From an uncultured Saprospiraceae bacterium (GTDB lineage: Bacteria > Bacteroidota > Bacteroidia > Chitinophagales > Saprospiraceae), in the NCBI GenBank assembly GCA_937950315.1, contig CALFDU010000029.1, positions 1-59,302 of the forward strand: DNA of 59,302 nt, given 5' to 3'. Within the stretch, counting starts at the first letter, position 1, and each line of letters begins with the position of its first letter. Both the position numbers and the translations under genes were made by a program. Below the pieces are notes generated by a model. It saw only the letters and a list, made by a program, of their open reading frames with translations, did not search any database and was not told where the DNA came from. Below are positions 25,482 through 33,318 of the stretch, piece by piece.

Positions 25482-25988
25482 TTACAATGCCATCTCATAA
25501 AGGCATAACAAATCTGGATCGTCTTTCAAATAAAACTCTTTTACAAACGTAAACCCAAGTTTTTCCAATAACTTTCTGCTTGGTGTATTACTAGGAAGCG
25601 TTATCCCTTTTAATAATTCAATCCCAAAGCTTTTGGCATGATCAATCAAAGGTTTAGTTCCTTCAAAAGCAAAACCCTTGTTCATCTCTTCCGTCAACAA
25701 AGCAAATCCTACATCTATTCCTTCCAATCCGTCTCGATCGACCAATCCCGTCATTCCAATGTATCTACCATCCTCTTTGGCCTCTGACAAATACATCCCA
25801 AAGCCACTTTTTCCATAATCAGGCAATACTTTGTTTTTCAAATATTTCTCTGCATCTGAAAGTGTGTGTACTTTTCTATCTCCAATATTTTGCAGCCAGC
25901 CTGGTGAATTTAGAATATCAATCACAAATTGAGCATCTTTCAATCGCATCCTTCTGACAATCAGCCTTTCTGTTTCTGCTACGATCAT
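25482..25988 (-). CDS. GNAT-family N-acetyltransferase (RimJ/RimL type)
   Basis: A 168-residue acetyl-CoA-dependent acyltransferase. It begins with the typical TERLIVRRMRLKDAQFV strand and helix. It has the acceptor-side segment IGMTGLVDRDGLEGIDVGFALL and the C-terminal NTPSRKLLEKLGFTFVKEF, in which the Asn-x-x-S-x-x-L-x-x-x-G-F pattern marks ribosomal-protein-type GNATs. The acceptor (protein N-terminus or small molecule) cannot be told. Its ATG overlaps the stop of the upstream DUF3810 gene (ATGA), so they are translationally coupled, although no functional link is obvious. Confidence 0.9.
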   Translation of the reverse strand: MIVAETERLIVRRMRLKDAQFVIDILNSPGWLQNIGDRKVHTLSDAEKYLKNKVLPDYGKSGFGMYLSEAKEDGRYIGMTGLVDRDGLEGIDVGFALLTEEMNKGFAFEGTKPLIDHAKSFGIELLKGITLPSNTPSRKLLEKLGFTFVKEFYLKDDPDLLCLYEMAL

Positions 25989-27022
25989 TGAATTTGTTTT
26001 TTATTCCAAGCCTCAATTAATAAAATCATTCTATCATAACTCTTGATACCTGAAGACACACCATGGCTCTTTAAATACTTATCGTAGATTTTACTTCTAT
26101 ACTTGGGCATAAGATCAGGATAACGCACAATATGCGCTCTTATTTCATCTAGGTCATTAAGTACAGCCGTATCCATTTGTGCTCTTTTGGACTTATACAG
26201 TTCTTCATCTATTGAAATGAGATGTGAGGCCAGATATCTCCAATACGCTAAGGTAGCACTATACTGTATAAACGTATCTTCACTTTGCATACAGGCCAGG
26301 TAAGCAAAGAAATTGCAATCGCTCTCATGTGTGATTCCATAACCATGCGACATTTCATGAGCAATCGTAAAAGGCCACTGAACTGGATATAAGCCACCGT
26401 CCACATGTCCTTCGAGCACATGGGGAATATAAATTCCACTTGTACGGTTTCTGAGTATGGTACCTGCAAATAACTTCCGCACACGCACACGTCCTAGTGT
26501 TGGATAGTCAAATGTGTTCAATACATTTTCTAGCAATGGGCGAATGTTTTTTTCAGTAATGGCAAAATCTGGTATTGTCCGCTCTCCAACATTTGCCGAA
26601 AGGCTTACTAATTCTAAACTCACCTCATCAAAGACCTCAATCAATCGTTCATTGCTTAAGTTCTCAATATCCAAGTCTGCCTTGACCTCCACAGGTGTTG
26701 CATGGTAATTTAATGCCCAAAGCAAATAAAACCCACAAAGCAGCCATAAAAAGACTTCTAGAATCTTAAGAATTTTAGTTTTCCAAGGGTCTTTACTCAA
26801 AAACTGTCTAAAAACTTGAAAAATAACAAGAGGTAATAGAACATAAATGAATGGAATAGGAATAAATCCTATGGTATAATCATAAACAATCCTCCATAGT
26901 TGAAAAATACCTCCTAAGTACAAATTATCAGCCAAAAGTCCAGAAACCTTGGTAGAAAGGAACAATATAATGGTTATCAAAACCAGCCCAAGGTTATAAT
27001 ATTTCCTAGAAATTAAACTCAC
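25985..27022 (-). CDS. DUF3810 membrane protein with HExxH motif
   Basis: A 345-residue protein with three N-terminal membrane segments (about 10-30, 52-71 and 84-103) and a large C-terminal domain. That domain carries AHEMSHGYGITHESDCNF: H222, E223 and H226 form a zincin-type HExxH, and E233 could be the third metal ligand. This is the pattern of Bacteroidota DUF3810. A membrane-anchored metalloprotease is plausible, but no activity is established to my knowledge. The start codon is GTG at 27022, the only good one before the first membrane helix. It is coupled to the downstream acetyltransferase gene by an ATGA overlap and is divergent from trxA. Confidence 0.87.
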   Translation of the reverse strand: MSLISRKYYNLGLVLITIILFLSTKVSGLLADNLYLGGIFQLWRIVYDYTIGFIPIPFIYVLLPLVIFQVFRQFLSKDPWKTKILKILEVFLWLLCGFYLLWALNYHATPVEVKADLDIENLSNERLIEVFDEVSLELVSLSANVGERTIPDFAITEKNIRPLLENVLNTFDYPTLGRVRVRKLFAGTILRNRTSGIYIPHVLEGHVDGGLYPVQWPFTIAHEMSHGYGITHESDCNFFAYLACMQSEDTFIQYSATLAYWRYLASHLISIDEELYKSKRAQMDTAVLNDLDEIRAHIVRYPDLMPKYRSKIYDKYLKSHGVSSGIKSYDRMILLIEAWNKKQIQ

Positions 27023-27119
27023 GTAGCGTCTATTTACAACAATTTTAGACTTTAAAGAAACCTTTTTGCGTTCTTAGCAGTTACTAGACTGAATCACATA
27101 AACAAAATAATTAAATATT

Positions 27120-27437
27120 ATGGCATTTGAATTTACAGATACGAACTTCCAAGAATCAGCATTAGAAAGTGACAAACTTGTAGTTGTTGATTTCTGGGCA
27201 GAATGGTGCGGACCTTGCAGATTGGTTACACCGATAATTGATGAATTATCTAAAGATTACGAAGGTAAAGCGGTAATTGGGAAGGTAAATGTTGACCACA
27301 ATGCTCAAGTAGCATCTAAATATAATGTTAGGAGTATACCAACCATTTTATTCCTTAAAGGAGGAGAAATTGTAGATAAACAAGTAGGAGCAACGACCAA
27401 AGCTGCTCTAGAGCAAAAAATTGCTGCTTTTATCTAG
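27120..27437 (+). CDS. trxA: Thioredoxin
   Basis: A 105-residue cytoplasmic disulfide reductase. The active site WCGPC is at 29-33 after VVVDFWAE, and the cis-proline motif is in RSIPTILFLKGGE. Length, motif spacing and the closing helix (ALEQKIAAFI) match TrxA. It is followed by a strong terminator, so it is probably a single-gene unit. It is divergent from the DUF3810 gene. Confidence 0.95.
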   Translation: MAFEFTDTNFQESALESDKLVVVDFWAEWCGPCRLVTPIIDELSKDYEGKAVIGKVNVDHNAQVASKYNVRSIPTILFLKGGEIVDKQVGATTKAALEQKIAAFI

Positions 27438-27458
27438 GAAAGAAGTAAAAAACATAAC

Positions 27459-27496
27459 AAAAGTCCTTATTCACAACGTTGAGTAAGGACTTTTTT
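27459..27496 (+). terminator. Intrinsic terminator after trxA
   Basis: AAGTCCTTA (27461-27469) pairs with TAAGGACTT (27484-27492). The stem extends by TTC/GAG across a GU pair, with a loop of about 8 bases, and a T-run follows. It lies less than 20 bases before the DUF58 gene, so the DUF58 operon promoter must overlap this element or be very close to it. Confidence 0.9.
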
Positions 27497-27513
27497 GTTA
27501 GTATCTTTACCGT

Positions 27514-28437
27514 ATGAGCTTTTTCGAAAATTTTGACCTAAAGCAACTATCAAATCTAGAGCTTCTGGCTTCGCAGGTTGTTGAAGGTTTTATCATCGGA
27601 CTCCATAAGAGTCCTTTCCATGGTTTCTCCGTAGAATTTGCAGAGCATCGAATATATAATCCTGGCGAATCCCTTAAGAATATAGACTGGAAGGTCTACG
27701 CAAGGACAGACAAAATGTTTGTCAAAAGATTTGAAGAGGAAACCAACTTAAGGTGTCAGATCGTAATTGACACTTCTTCTTCCATGTATTTCCCAAAAGA
27801 AAGAAAAGACAATCAATTAAATAAATTACAGTTTTCATCATTGGCTGCGGCTTCAATGATGAATTTATTAAAACGACAACGTGATGCATTTGGCTTGTCT
27901 TTATTTGACAATAAAGTAGATCTTCATACGAAAGCAAAAAGTAGTACAACACATTACAGACTATTGCTCACCTACCTCGATAAGTTGATCAAGGATGATG
28001 TCTTAGACAAAAAGACTTCAACGGCAGAAGCTTTGCACCAAATTGCAGACAACACACACAGAAGATCGTTGGTAGTAATCTTCAGTGACATGTTTGATGA
28101 TGTAGAAAAGCAAAATGAAATGTTTTCTGCCCTTCAACATCTTAAATATGCCAAACACGAAGTAGTCCTATTCCATGTAGTAGATAAAAAACAGGAAATA
28201 GACTTTGAGTTTGAGAACAGGCCATATGAATTTATTGACATGGAGTCAGGTGAAAGTGTCCGTTTACAATCCAATGAGGTAAAACAATATTACACAGAAA
28301 AGATTGCTAGTTACAAGGAAGCTTTGAGAATGAAATGTCTCCAATACAAAATCGATTTTGTGGAAGCAGATATCAACACTGGGTTCCATTCGATCTTGGA
28401 AGCCTATTTAGTTAAACGAAAAAAAATGAACGTATAA
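27514..28437 (+). CDS. DUF58 domain protein
   Basis: A 307-residue protein of the DUF58 family, with the conserved core YNPGESLKNIDWKVYART and the following KRFEEETN. After it comes a von Willebrand-like strand with a MIDAS-type D-x-S-x-S (Asp86, Ser88, Ser90 in IDTSSSM). In Bacteroidota such genes usually sit near MoxR ATPases and BatA/BatD; here none is adjacent. Instead the stop codon is followed immediately by the PPK2 gene, without any spacer. It is cytoplasmic, with no signal peptide. The role is unknown; the family is linked to MoxR-assisted protein complex assembly. Confidence 0.9.
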   Translation: MSFFENFDLKQLSNLELLASQVVEGFIIGLHKSPFHGFSVEFAEHRIYNPGESLKNIDWKVYARTDKMFVKRFEEETNLRCQIVIDTSSSMYFPKERKDNQLNKLQFSSLAAASMMNLLKRQRDAFGLSLFDNKVDLHTKAKSSTTHYRLLLTYLDKLIKDDVLDKKTSTAEALHQIADNTHRRSLVVIFSDMFDDVEKQNEMFSALQHLKYAKHEVVLFHVVDKKQEIDFEFENRPYEFIDMESGESVRLQSNEVKQYYTEKIASYKEALRMKCLQYKIDFVEADINTGFHSILEAYLVKRKKMNV

Positions 28438-29196
28438 ATGAGCAAAATTTCAATTTCCAAACTACCAACTAAAGCTCCTGAAAAACTAGACAAGGATAAG
28501 ATAAAGTCAGAAAGAGAAAAAATCACCTATGAGATTGGTGAACTAGCCTTGAAAATGCATGCAGAAAAGAAACACAGTTTGCTGGTTGTATTCCAAGGTA
28601 TGGATTCGAGTGGTAAGGATGGTGTATCAAGAAAAACATTTAGATATTGCGCGCCGAGCTGGACCAATGCACATGCATTTGGGAAGCCAACTGATCTGGA
28701 ATTTGCTCATGATTTTTTGTGGAGGGTTCACCCTCTTGCACCAAAGAAAGGAGACATTTCCATTTTCATCAGATCTCATTATGAAGACGTACTAATCCAA
28801 AGAGTTCATAAATGGATTACTCCCAAAAGAGTTGCCGCAAGAATGAACGCCATAAATGCTTGGGAGAAGTTATTGAAAGAAGATAACAATACCACCGTAC
28901 TAAAATTCTTTCTCAACTTGTCTTATGAAAAGCAAGGAAAGAAACTTCAAGAAAGAATTGATGATCCGGAAAGAAACTGGAAACACAAGGATGGTGATTG
29001 GGAAGAAAGAAAACATTGGAAAAAATACATGAAGTGCTACGAAGACGTATTGAACGAAAGCGAAATCCCTTGGATCAATGTACCGGCTGATCAACGATGG
29101 TACCGTGATTACTTTGTTGCCAAAGAAGTACACAAAGTACTTAAGAAAATGAACCCGCAATTACCGATCTTAGAAACCAAACCTACGTTCGATTAA
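28438..29196 (+). CDS. PPK2-family polyphosphate:nucleotide phosphotransferase
   Basis: A 252-residue kinase that transfers phosphate between polyphosphate and nucleotides. The Walker A motif is GMDSSGKDG (54-62, Lys60). The Walker B-type segment is SHYEDVLIQRVH, and the lid carries the Arg/Lys-rich stretch ERIDDPERNWKHKDGDWEER. Single-domain length fits the one-domain PPK2 classes. The VFQGMDSSGKDG and PADQRWYRDYFVAKEV signatures are typical. Whether AMP, ADP or both are used cannot be decided from sequence alone. The ATG abuts the DUF58 stop and its own stop overlaps the S4 gene start (TAATG), so the three genes form an operon. Confidence 0.92.
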   Translation: MSKISISKLPTKAPEKLDKDKIKSEREKITYEIGELALKMHAEKKHSLLVVFQGMDSSGKDGVSRKTFRYCAPSWTNAHAFGKPTDLEFAHDFLWRVHPLAPKKGDISIFIRSHYEDVLIQRVHKWITPKRVAARMNAINAWEKLLKEDNNTTVLKFFLNLSYEKQGKKLQERIDDPERNWKHKDGDWEERKHWKKYMKCYEDVLNESEIPWINVPADQRWYRDYFVAKEVHKVLKKMNPQLPILETKPTFD

Positions 29197-29600
29197 TGAA
29201 GTCTACCAGAATAGACAAATGGTTGTGGTCTGTTAGGATTTTCAAAACAAGATCACTTGCTTCCTCTATGTGTAAGTCAGGTCGTGTGCGTATCAATGAC
29301 AAGACTGCCAAAGCAGCTAGTTCTGTAGAGATTGGTTCGGTCATTCAGGTAAAAAAGAATGGATTCAATCTAGAGTTTCTTGTACAAAAAGTGATCGATA
29401 AGAGGGTCTCTGCTACCCTAGCAGAACCATGCTATATCAATAAGACTCCGGAAGCTGAGATGAACAAATACAAAGATTGGTTTATCGGAAAAGCACAACC
29501 CGAATATCGGGAAAAAGGATCTGGACGTCCAACTAAACGAGAAAGACGTGATCTAGATGAATTTAAAATGTGGGATTTTGACGAAGAGGAATTGGATTGA
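29196..29600 (+). CDS. S4-domain RNA-binding protein (Hsp15-like)
   Basis: A 134-residue protein with an N-terminal S4 fold (about 2-60: RIDKWLWSVRIFKTRSLASS, CKSGRVRINDKTAK) and a basic, then acidic, C-terminal tail (GRPTKRERRDLDEFKMWDFDEEE). It resembles Hsp15/HslR, which binds stalled 50S subunits carrying nascent chains. The start overlaps the PPK2 stop by one base. Co-expression with a polyphosphate kinase could reflect a stress-linked operon, which is an inference. Confidence 0.88.
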   Translation: MKSTRIDKWLWSVRIFKTRSLASSMCKSGRVRINDKTAKAASSVEIGSVIQVKKNGFNLEFLVQKVIDKRVSATLAEPCYINKTPEAEMNKYKDWFIGKAQPEYREKGSGRPTKRERRDLDEFKMWDFDEEELD

Positions 29601-29603
29601 TTG

Positions 29604-29635
29604 TTTTACTTTATTCCTACTGCAACCAAGTAAAA
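29604..29635. terminator. Weak hairpin between convergent genes
   Basis: TTTTACTT (29604-29611) pairs perfectly with AAGTAAAA (29628-29635) around a 16-base loop, between the stops of the S4 gene and the convergent phosphoesterase gene. The AT-only ends act as weak U-tracts in both directions. Its function as a terminator is uncertain. Confidence 0.3.
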
Positions 29636-29675
29636 TTGAAAAACACTTATTGAACTCTTCAGATTCCTTAATGAA

Positions 29676-30509
29676 TTAAATCTCAATTCGTTTTCCCTGT
29701 AAGCAAGTTTCAATCTCTGGTAAAATATCACAGTTGTCCCAAATTCCCGAACGCAATGTTTTAGAATATTGGCTTGGCAAAGCATTCTCTTCCATAAGAG
29801 TTGCAGCTTGATGATAATCGTAACTTAGGCGATGAAATGCAACATCGACTCCACCTTCAACTTCAGTCAAAATTGCATACCAAACATCGGTAGTTCCATC
29901 ATTGGCAGGCATGCCGATCACGCCTGGGTTTATCCAAAGCTTTTCTTCAAAACGATCATAGAATGGCAAACCACAATGTCCAGCGATGATCAAATCTGCT
30001 TCGACCGTTTCAAAGACTTCTTTTTTCTTTTCTAGCAATGTGGATTTAAATATAAATTCAGCCGTCTCATCGAAGGAACCATGAAGGACAAACCCTTTTT
30101 GACCGGCAAATTCAAATTTGATGAAATCAGGAAGTTGGCTCATCCAATCAATAGAAGCTGTACTCAAATTACTTTGAGCATATGGATACCATTGATTTGA
30201 TAAAAGATTACAAGTGGTTCCTGATTCAAAATTACAACCACAATCGTCTGATCCTTCAGCCAATTGTATTTCAACATTGCCTGCTATAACATGAATGCCC
30301 CACTCTTTGATTGACTGAACACATTCTTCTGGCTGTGCGCAATATGCTACTACATCTCCTGTGCAAATTATGTTATCTGGGCTGATACCGTTGTCAGTTG
30401 CAACTTGTTTCATTTGCGCAAGCGCTTGAAAGTTGCTGTACACTCCACCAAAGACCAATGCAGTCCCTGAAAGCTTTCCGATATCCTTAATTTGTTTTTG
30501 CCGCTCCAT
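29676..30509 (-). CDS. Metallophosphoesterase-like protein with altered metal site
   Basis: A 277-residue protein of the calcineurin-like phosphoesterase fold. The usual D-x-H start (for example SDIHGN) reads GGVYSNFQAL here, so the first Asp and His are Gly and Tyr. Later motifs are nearer to normal: CTGDVVAYC, AGNVE, FVLHGSF and AGHCGLPF, although the last lacks the GHTH second His. Cys pairs in DDCGCNF and the TCNLL region are also distinctive. I recall other bacterial relatives starting GGPYSN, so this is probably a conserved subfamily and not decay. It is either a non-catalytic member or one using another metal arrangement. The gene overlaps the upstream symporter by 23 bases. Confidence 0.78.
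   Translation of the reverse strand: MERQKQIKDIGKLSGTALVFGGVYSNFQALAQMKQVATDNGISPDNIICTGDVVAYCAQPEECVQSIKEWGIHVIAGNVEIQLAEGSDDCGCNFESGTTCNLLSNQWYPYAQSNLSTASIDWMSQLPDFIKFEFAGQKGFVLHGSFDETAEFIFKSTLLEKKKEVFETVEADLIIAGHCGLPFYDRFEEKLWINPGVIGMPANDGTTDVWYAILTEVEGGVDVAFHRLSYDYHQAATLMEENALPSQYSKTLRSGIWDNCDILPEIETCLQGKRIEI
30412..30424 (+). repeat. 13-mer ATTTGCGCAAGCG, copy 1
   Basis: Exact copy of a motif found five times in the window. It lies inside the phosphoesterase gene, on the strand opposite to coding (the gene reads Ala-Leu-Ala-Gln-Met across it). It contains the palindrome TTGCGCAA, and here the flank adds a second one, AAGCGCTT. Confidence 0.8.
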
Positions 30510-31848
30510 TTGGTAGTAGTGTTGGAATCAAAAATAACACAAAGCAGGCAATTAAGCCCCATATATTCGCCCAGAGTAATGCCGAATATCTGCCTGAGGT
30601 AAGAACAAGAAATTCGGGGATCTGACCAAAGGCCAAAACCAAACCGACTATCACACCAAACCAAACCGACAATTGAAATGAAATGGCTGGTGCCTTTATT
30701 TTCCAAAGTATGAAGACTGGTGCCAATCCCATGACCATCGTTCCACTGACAGTGGTTGCAGAAAGAATTTCAGGATTGAAAAAGATAGGTATTGTACCTA
30801 ACAAAACAATCAGGACCATCATCAATCGACCGTTTCTAACGGTTTTCATTTTTTCCTTCCCTAGGTCAATGATCGCCAATTTGGAAAAAGAACTAAATGT
30901 AGAATCCAAAGTGGATGCTGCTGAAGTGATCATGATAAAATTCATGGCGAGCATACCCATAAGTCCCAACAACTTGGCTACCTCCACGGGTGCTTGTCCG
31001 ACCAAGCCTTTTGCGGCAGCATAAATCCCCACAAAACTAAACAGTATAATACAGAGTGCTCCTATAAATGCAGCATAGACAAAACTCTTCAAAGTGATAC
31101 TCGGCGTACTGATAAATCCACGGTCTGTGAGAACAGGATCATGAAATGGATAACTCAAACATTGAAGTAAAGCTGCCAACATCAAGTTCAAGCCCATCTC
31201 CATAGACCAGGTGCCGCTTGTCATCATGTCTGAAAACGCCACTTCTTTGTCTGGTAAAATAAGACTCAAAATGATCAGCAACATCATACCAAAAAAGACC
31301 AACTGAATGGCATCGGTCAACAAAGAACTTCGCAAACCCCCTTTCATCGTATACGCCAAAGTCAAGCATGTGACTAAGATGATGGAAATTATATAAGACT
31401 TCTCCCCTGGATCTCCAAAATAGCTACCGACCACCATGGTATTGGACCACACCTCATTGAACAATCGAAAGCCTATCAGCAATGAAAAAACAACTACTGC
31501 CGAGCGTCCAAATCTTCCTTTTAAAAATTGATGAATCGACCCATAATTACCCTTGGTACGGAGTTGATAAATCACATATCCTCCGACTACAAAAGAAAGA
31601 TAATAAGCTGCATAAGCCACTGCCCCAACCATACCAAACTCCAATCCGAGATTGGCTGCATTGGTGATAGACTTTGCAAAGATCCATGAAATGACCAGAC
31701 TCGCTGTCAATATCCAGACTCCAGGCTGCTTACCTTTATCCGATTCAGCAGCGAAAAACTGCTCAACCGTTTTTGAGTGTGGCGCGATTGCAAAAAACAA
31801 AACGCCAAACAAAACCAAAAGAATCCATTGCAATTGGACTACATCCAT
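30487..31848 (-). CDS. Sodium:solute symporter (SSS family)
   Basis: A 453-residue integral membrane protein with about 12 hydrophobic helices and no signal peptide. The sequence shows features of the SSS/SLC5 family: the N-terminal LLVLFGVLFFAIAP helix, WIFAKSITNAANLG, GYVIYQLRTKGNYGSIHQFL, the YTMKGGLRSSLLTDAIQ segment typical of Na+-coupled symporters, and ITSAASTLDSTFSSFSKL in the later sodium-site helix. The substrate (amino acid, sugar acid or other) cannot be named. Its end overlaps the phosphoesterase start by 23 bases, implying co-expression. It lies just downstream of the SusC/SusD pair on the same strand, so a shared uptake function is possible. Confidence 0.9.
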   Translation of the reverse strand: MDVVQLQWILLVLFGVLFFAIAPHSKTVEQFFAAESDKGKQPGVWILTASLVISWIFAKSITNAANLGLEFGMVGAVAYAAYYLSFVVGGYVIYQLRTKGNYGSIHQFLKGRFGRSAVVVFSLLIGFRLFNEVWSNTMVVGSYFGDPGEKSYIISIILVTCLTLAYTMKGGLRSSLLTDAIQLVFFGMMLLIILSLILPDKEVAFSDMMTSGTWSMEMGLNLMLAALLQCLSYPFHDPVLTDRGFISTPSITLKSFVYAAFIGALCIILFSFVGIYAAAKGLVGQAPVEVAKLLGLMGMLAMNFIMITSAASTLDSTFSSFSKLAIIDLGKEKMKTVRNGRLMMVLIVLLGTIPIFFNPEILSATTVSGTMVMGLAPVFILWKIKAPAISFQLSVWFGVIVGLVLAFGQIPEFLVLTSGRYSALLWANIWGLIACFVLFLIPTLLPNGAAKTN

Positions 31849-31869
31849 GTTCTTTAGCTATATAATGAC

Positions 31870-33309
31870 TTAGTCAACATCCCACCAAACCTTCAAGTTG
31901 ATGTCATTGCCTGATGCAGCTGTTGCTGCATTAAAGTTATCTTGATTCAATGCCTGCTCTTCTGAAGGATATGGCATACGTACCGGGATTAAATCATTGT
32001 TTAAACTTGCTGAAATGGTTTTCAAAGTAGGATACGATGTACGTCTATATTCTACCCATGATTCATACCCATTAATGATATTGGCAAGCCACTTCTGTGT
32101 GATGATTTGCTCGATTTTATTGGCTCCATTGGCTCCATATTCAGCCACTCCTGTCAAATAATCAGCAGGCAACTCAACACCCCAATATTCAAATGCCATA
32201 GCAACTGCTAGGTCGTAGTGTTCTTTTGGATCTGCTGAGATCCAGCCACGCTCGGCAGCCTCAGCAATCAAGAAATGTGTTTCCCATGCTGTCATGAAAT
32301 TAGCATCAATCTGTCCCGTCTGCTCACGGAATATCTCTCCTGCAAAAGAATAGTCGGACACACTGATAGATGTAGATGAAGCGTCTGGACCATTCAAAAG
32401 TCCGTTAAATTCTATGCCGGTACCATTCGGTCTGAAAAAACGAGACATCCTTGGGTCATCCAGTCCAACAAGAATCTCTTCCATGGTTTCTGACATAACG
32501 AATAGATTAAAATCTCCGTCACGCAGTTGCTGCATTCTAAAGCTATTGGGTTGCAGGTCTGTAAAATTGAACACAGCATTAGTACTGTTCTCACTTATAA
32601 AATCATTGCCATCGTAGATACCTTGCATTTCCGCTGCCTGTAATTCCGCACCAGAAATTCTCACATACATCTTAAGCAATAGTGAATTGGAAAAAGTAAT
32701 CCATTGTGTCAAATCACCATCATACAAAAGATCACCATTCAAATCCAAATCAATTGCACCCAATGCCTCTTGACAAGCTTGCTCACCAGCCAATAAATTG
32801 CTTCTTATTCCTCCTTCTGCCAAGTAGATTTCTGATTGCTCATCATATCCAGGTGTGGTTATTCCTCCTACCCCACTAGCTGCATCAAAAATCGGAGCAT
32901 TTCCATAAATATCTGTTATAAGCATTTGTAGAAATCCCTTCAAGATAAGTGCTGGGCCTTCATACTTTTGAAAGGCTTCATTTTCTTCAACAGAATCCAA
33001 AATGATCTCAACATCTCTTAGATTTCTATAAAATACTTGCCATGGATTACCACCCAATTGCGGATCGGTCAATGCATGTCTATCAAACAAATTGAAATCT
33101 ACCATCGTAAAATGTTGACTCAACAAATTACCTGCTACAAATCCTTCATACGACATCTCATCTCCTAAGTTGTAGATTACTTGACGCAACAAAAATTCAG
33201 GATCGACTGAAGTCGGATCATTGGGATTTGTATTGATTTCTTCAAATTCATTGGTGCACGACATCATTGTAAACATCAATGCCATACTTATATATAATAG
33301 CTTTTTCAT
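31870..33309 (-). CDS. SusD/RagB-like outer-membrane lipoprotein
   Basis: A 479-residue lipoprotein. The signal peptide MKKLLYISMALMFTMMSC has its lipidated Cys at 18, and the mature part starts TNEFEEINTNPNDPTSVDPE, the classic opening of the SusD-like_2 group. The remainder shows TPR-type helices and the conserved ending region HFLIAEAAERGW, then YESWVEYRRTSYPTLK with NDLIPVRMPYPSEEQ. This protein forms the hinged lid on the SusC-type transporter encoded 9 bases upstream. No glycosidase, sulfatase or polysaccharide lyase is nearby, so a substrate cannot be predicted; peptides or other oligomers are as likely as glycans. Confidence 0.94.
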   Translation of the reverse strand: MKKLLYISMALMFTMMSCTNEFEEINTNPNDPTSVDPEFLLRQVIYNLGDEMSYEGFVAGNLLSQHFTMVDFNLFDRHALTDPQLGGNPWQVFYRNLRDVEIILDSVEENEAFQKYEGPALILKGFLQMLITDIYGNAPIFDAASGVGGITTPGYDEQSEIYLAEGGIRSNLLAGEQACQEALGAIDLDLNGDLLYDGDLTQWITFSNSLLLKMYVRISGAELQAAEMQGIYDGNDFISENSTNAVFNFTDLQPNSFRMQQLRDGDFNLFVMSETMEEILVGLDDPRMSRFFRPNGTGIEFNGLLNGPDASSTSISVSDYSFAGEIFREQTGQIDANFMTAWETHFLIAEAAERGWISADPKEHYDLAVAMAFEYWGVELPADYLTGVAEYGANGANKIEQIITQKWLANIINGYESWVEYRRTSYPTLKTISASLNNDLIPVRMPYPSEEQALNQDNFNAATAASGNDINLKVWWDVD

Positions 33310-33318
33310 TGTTCTATT

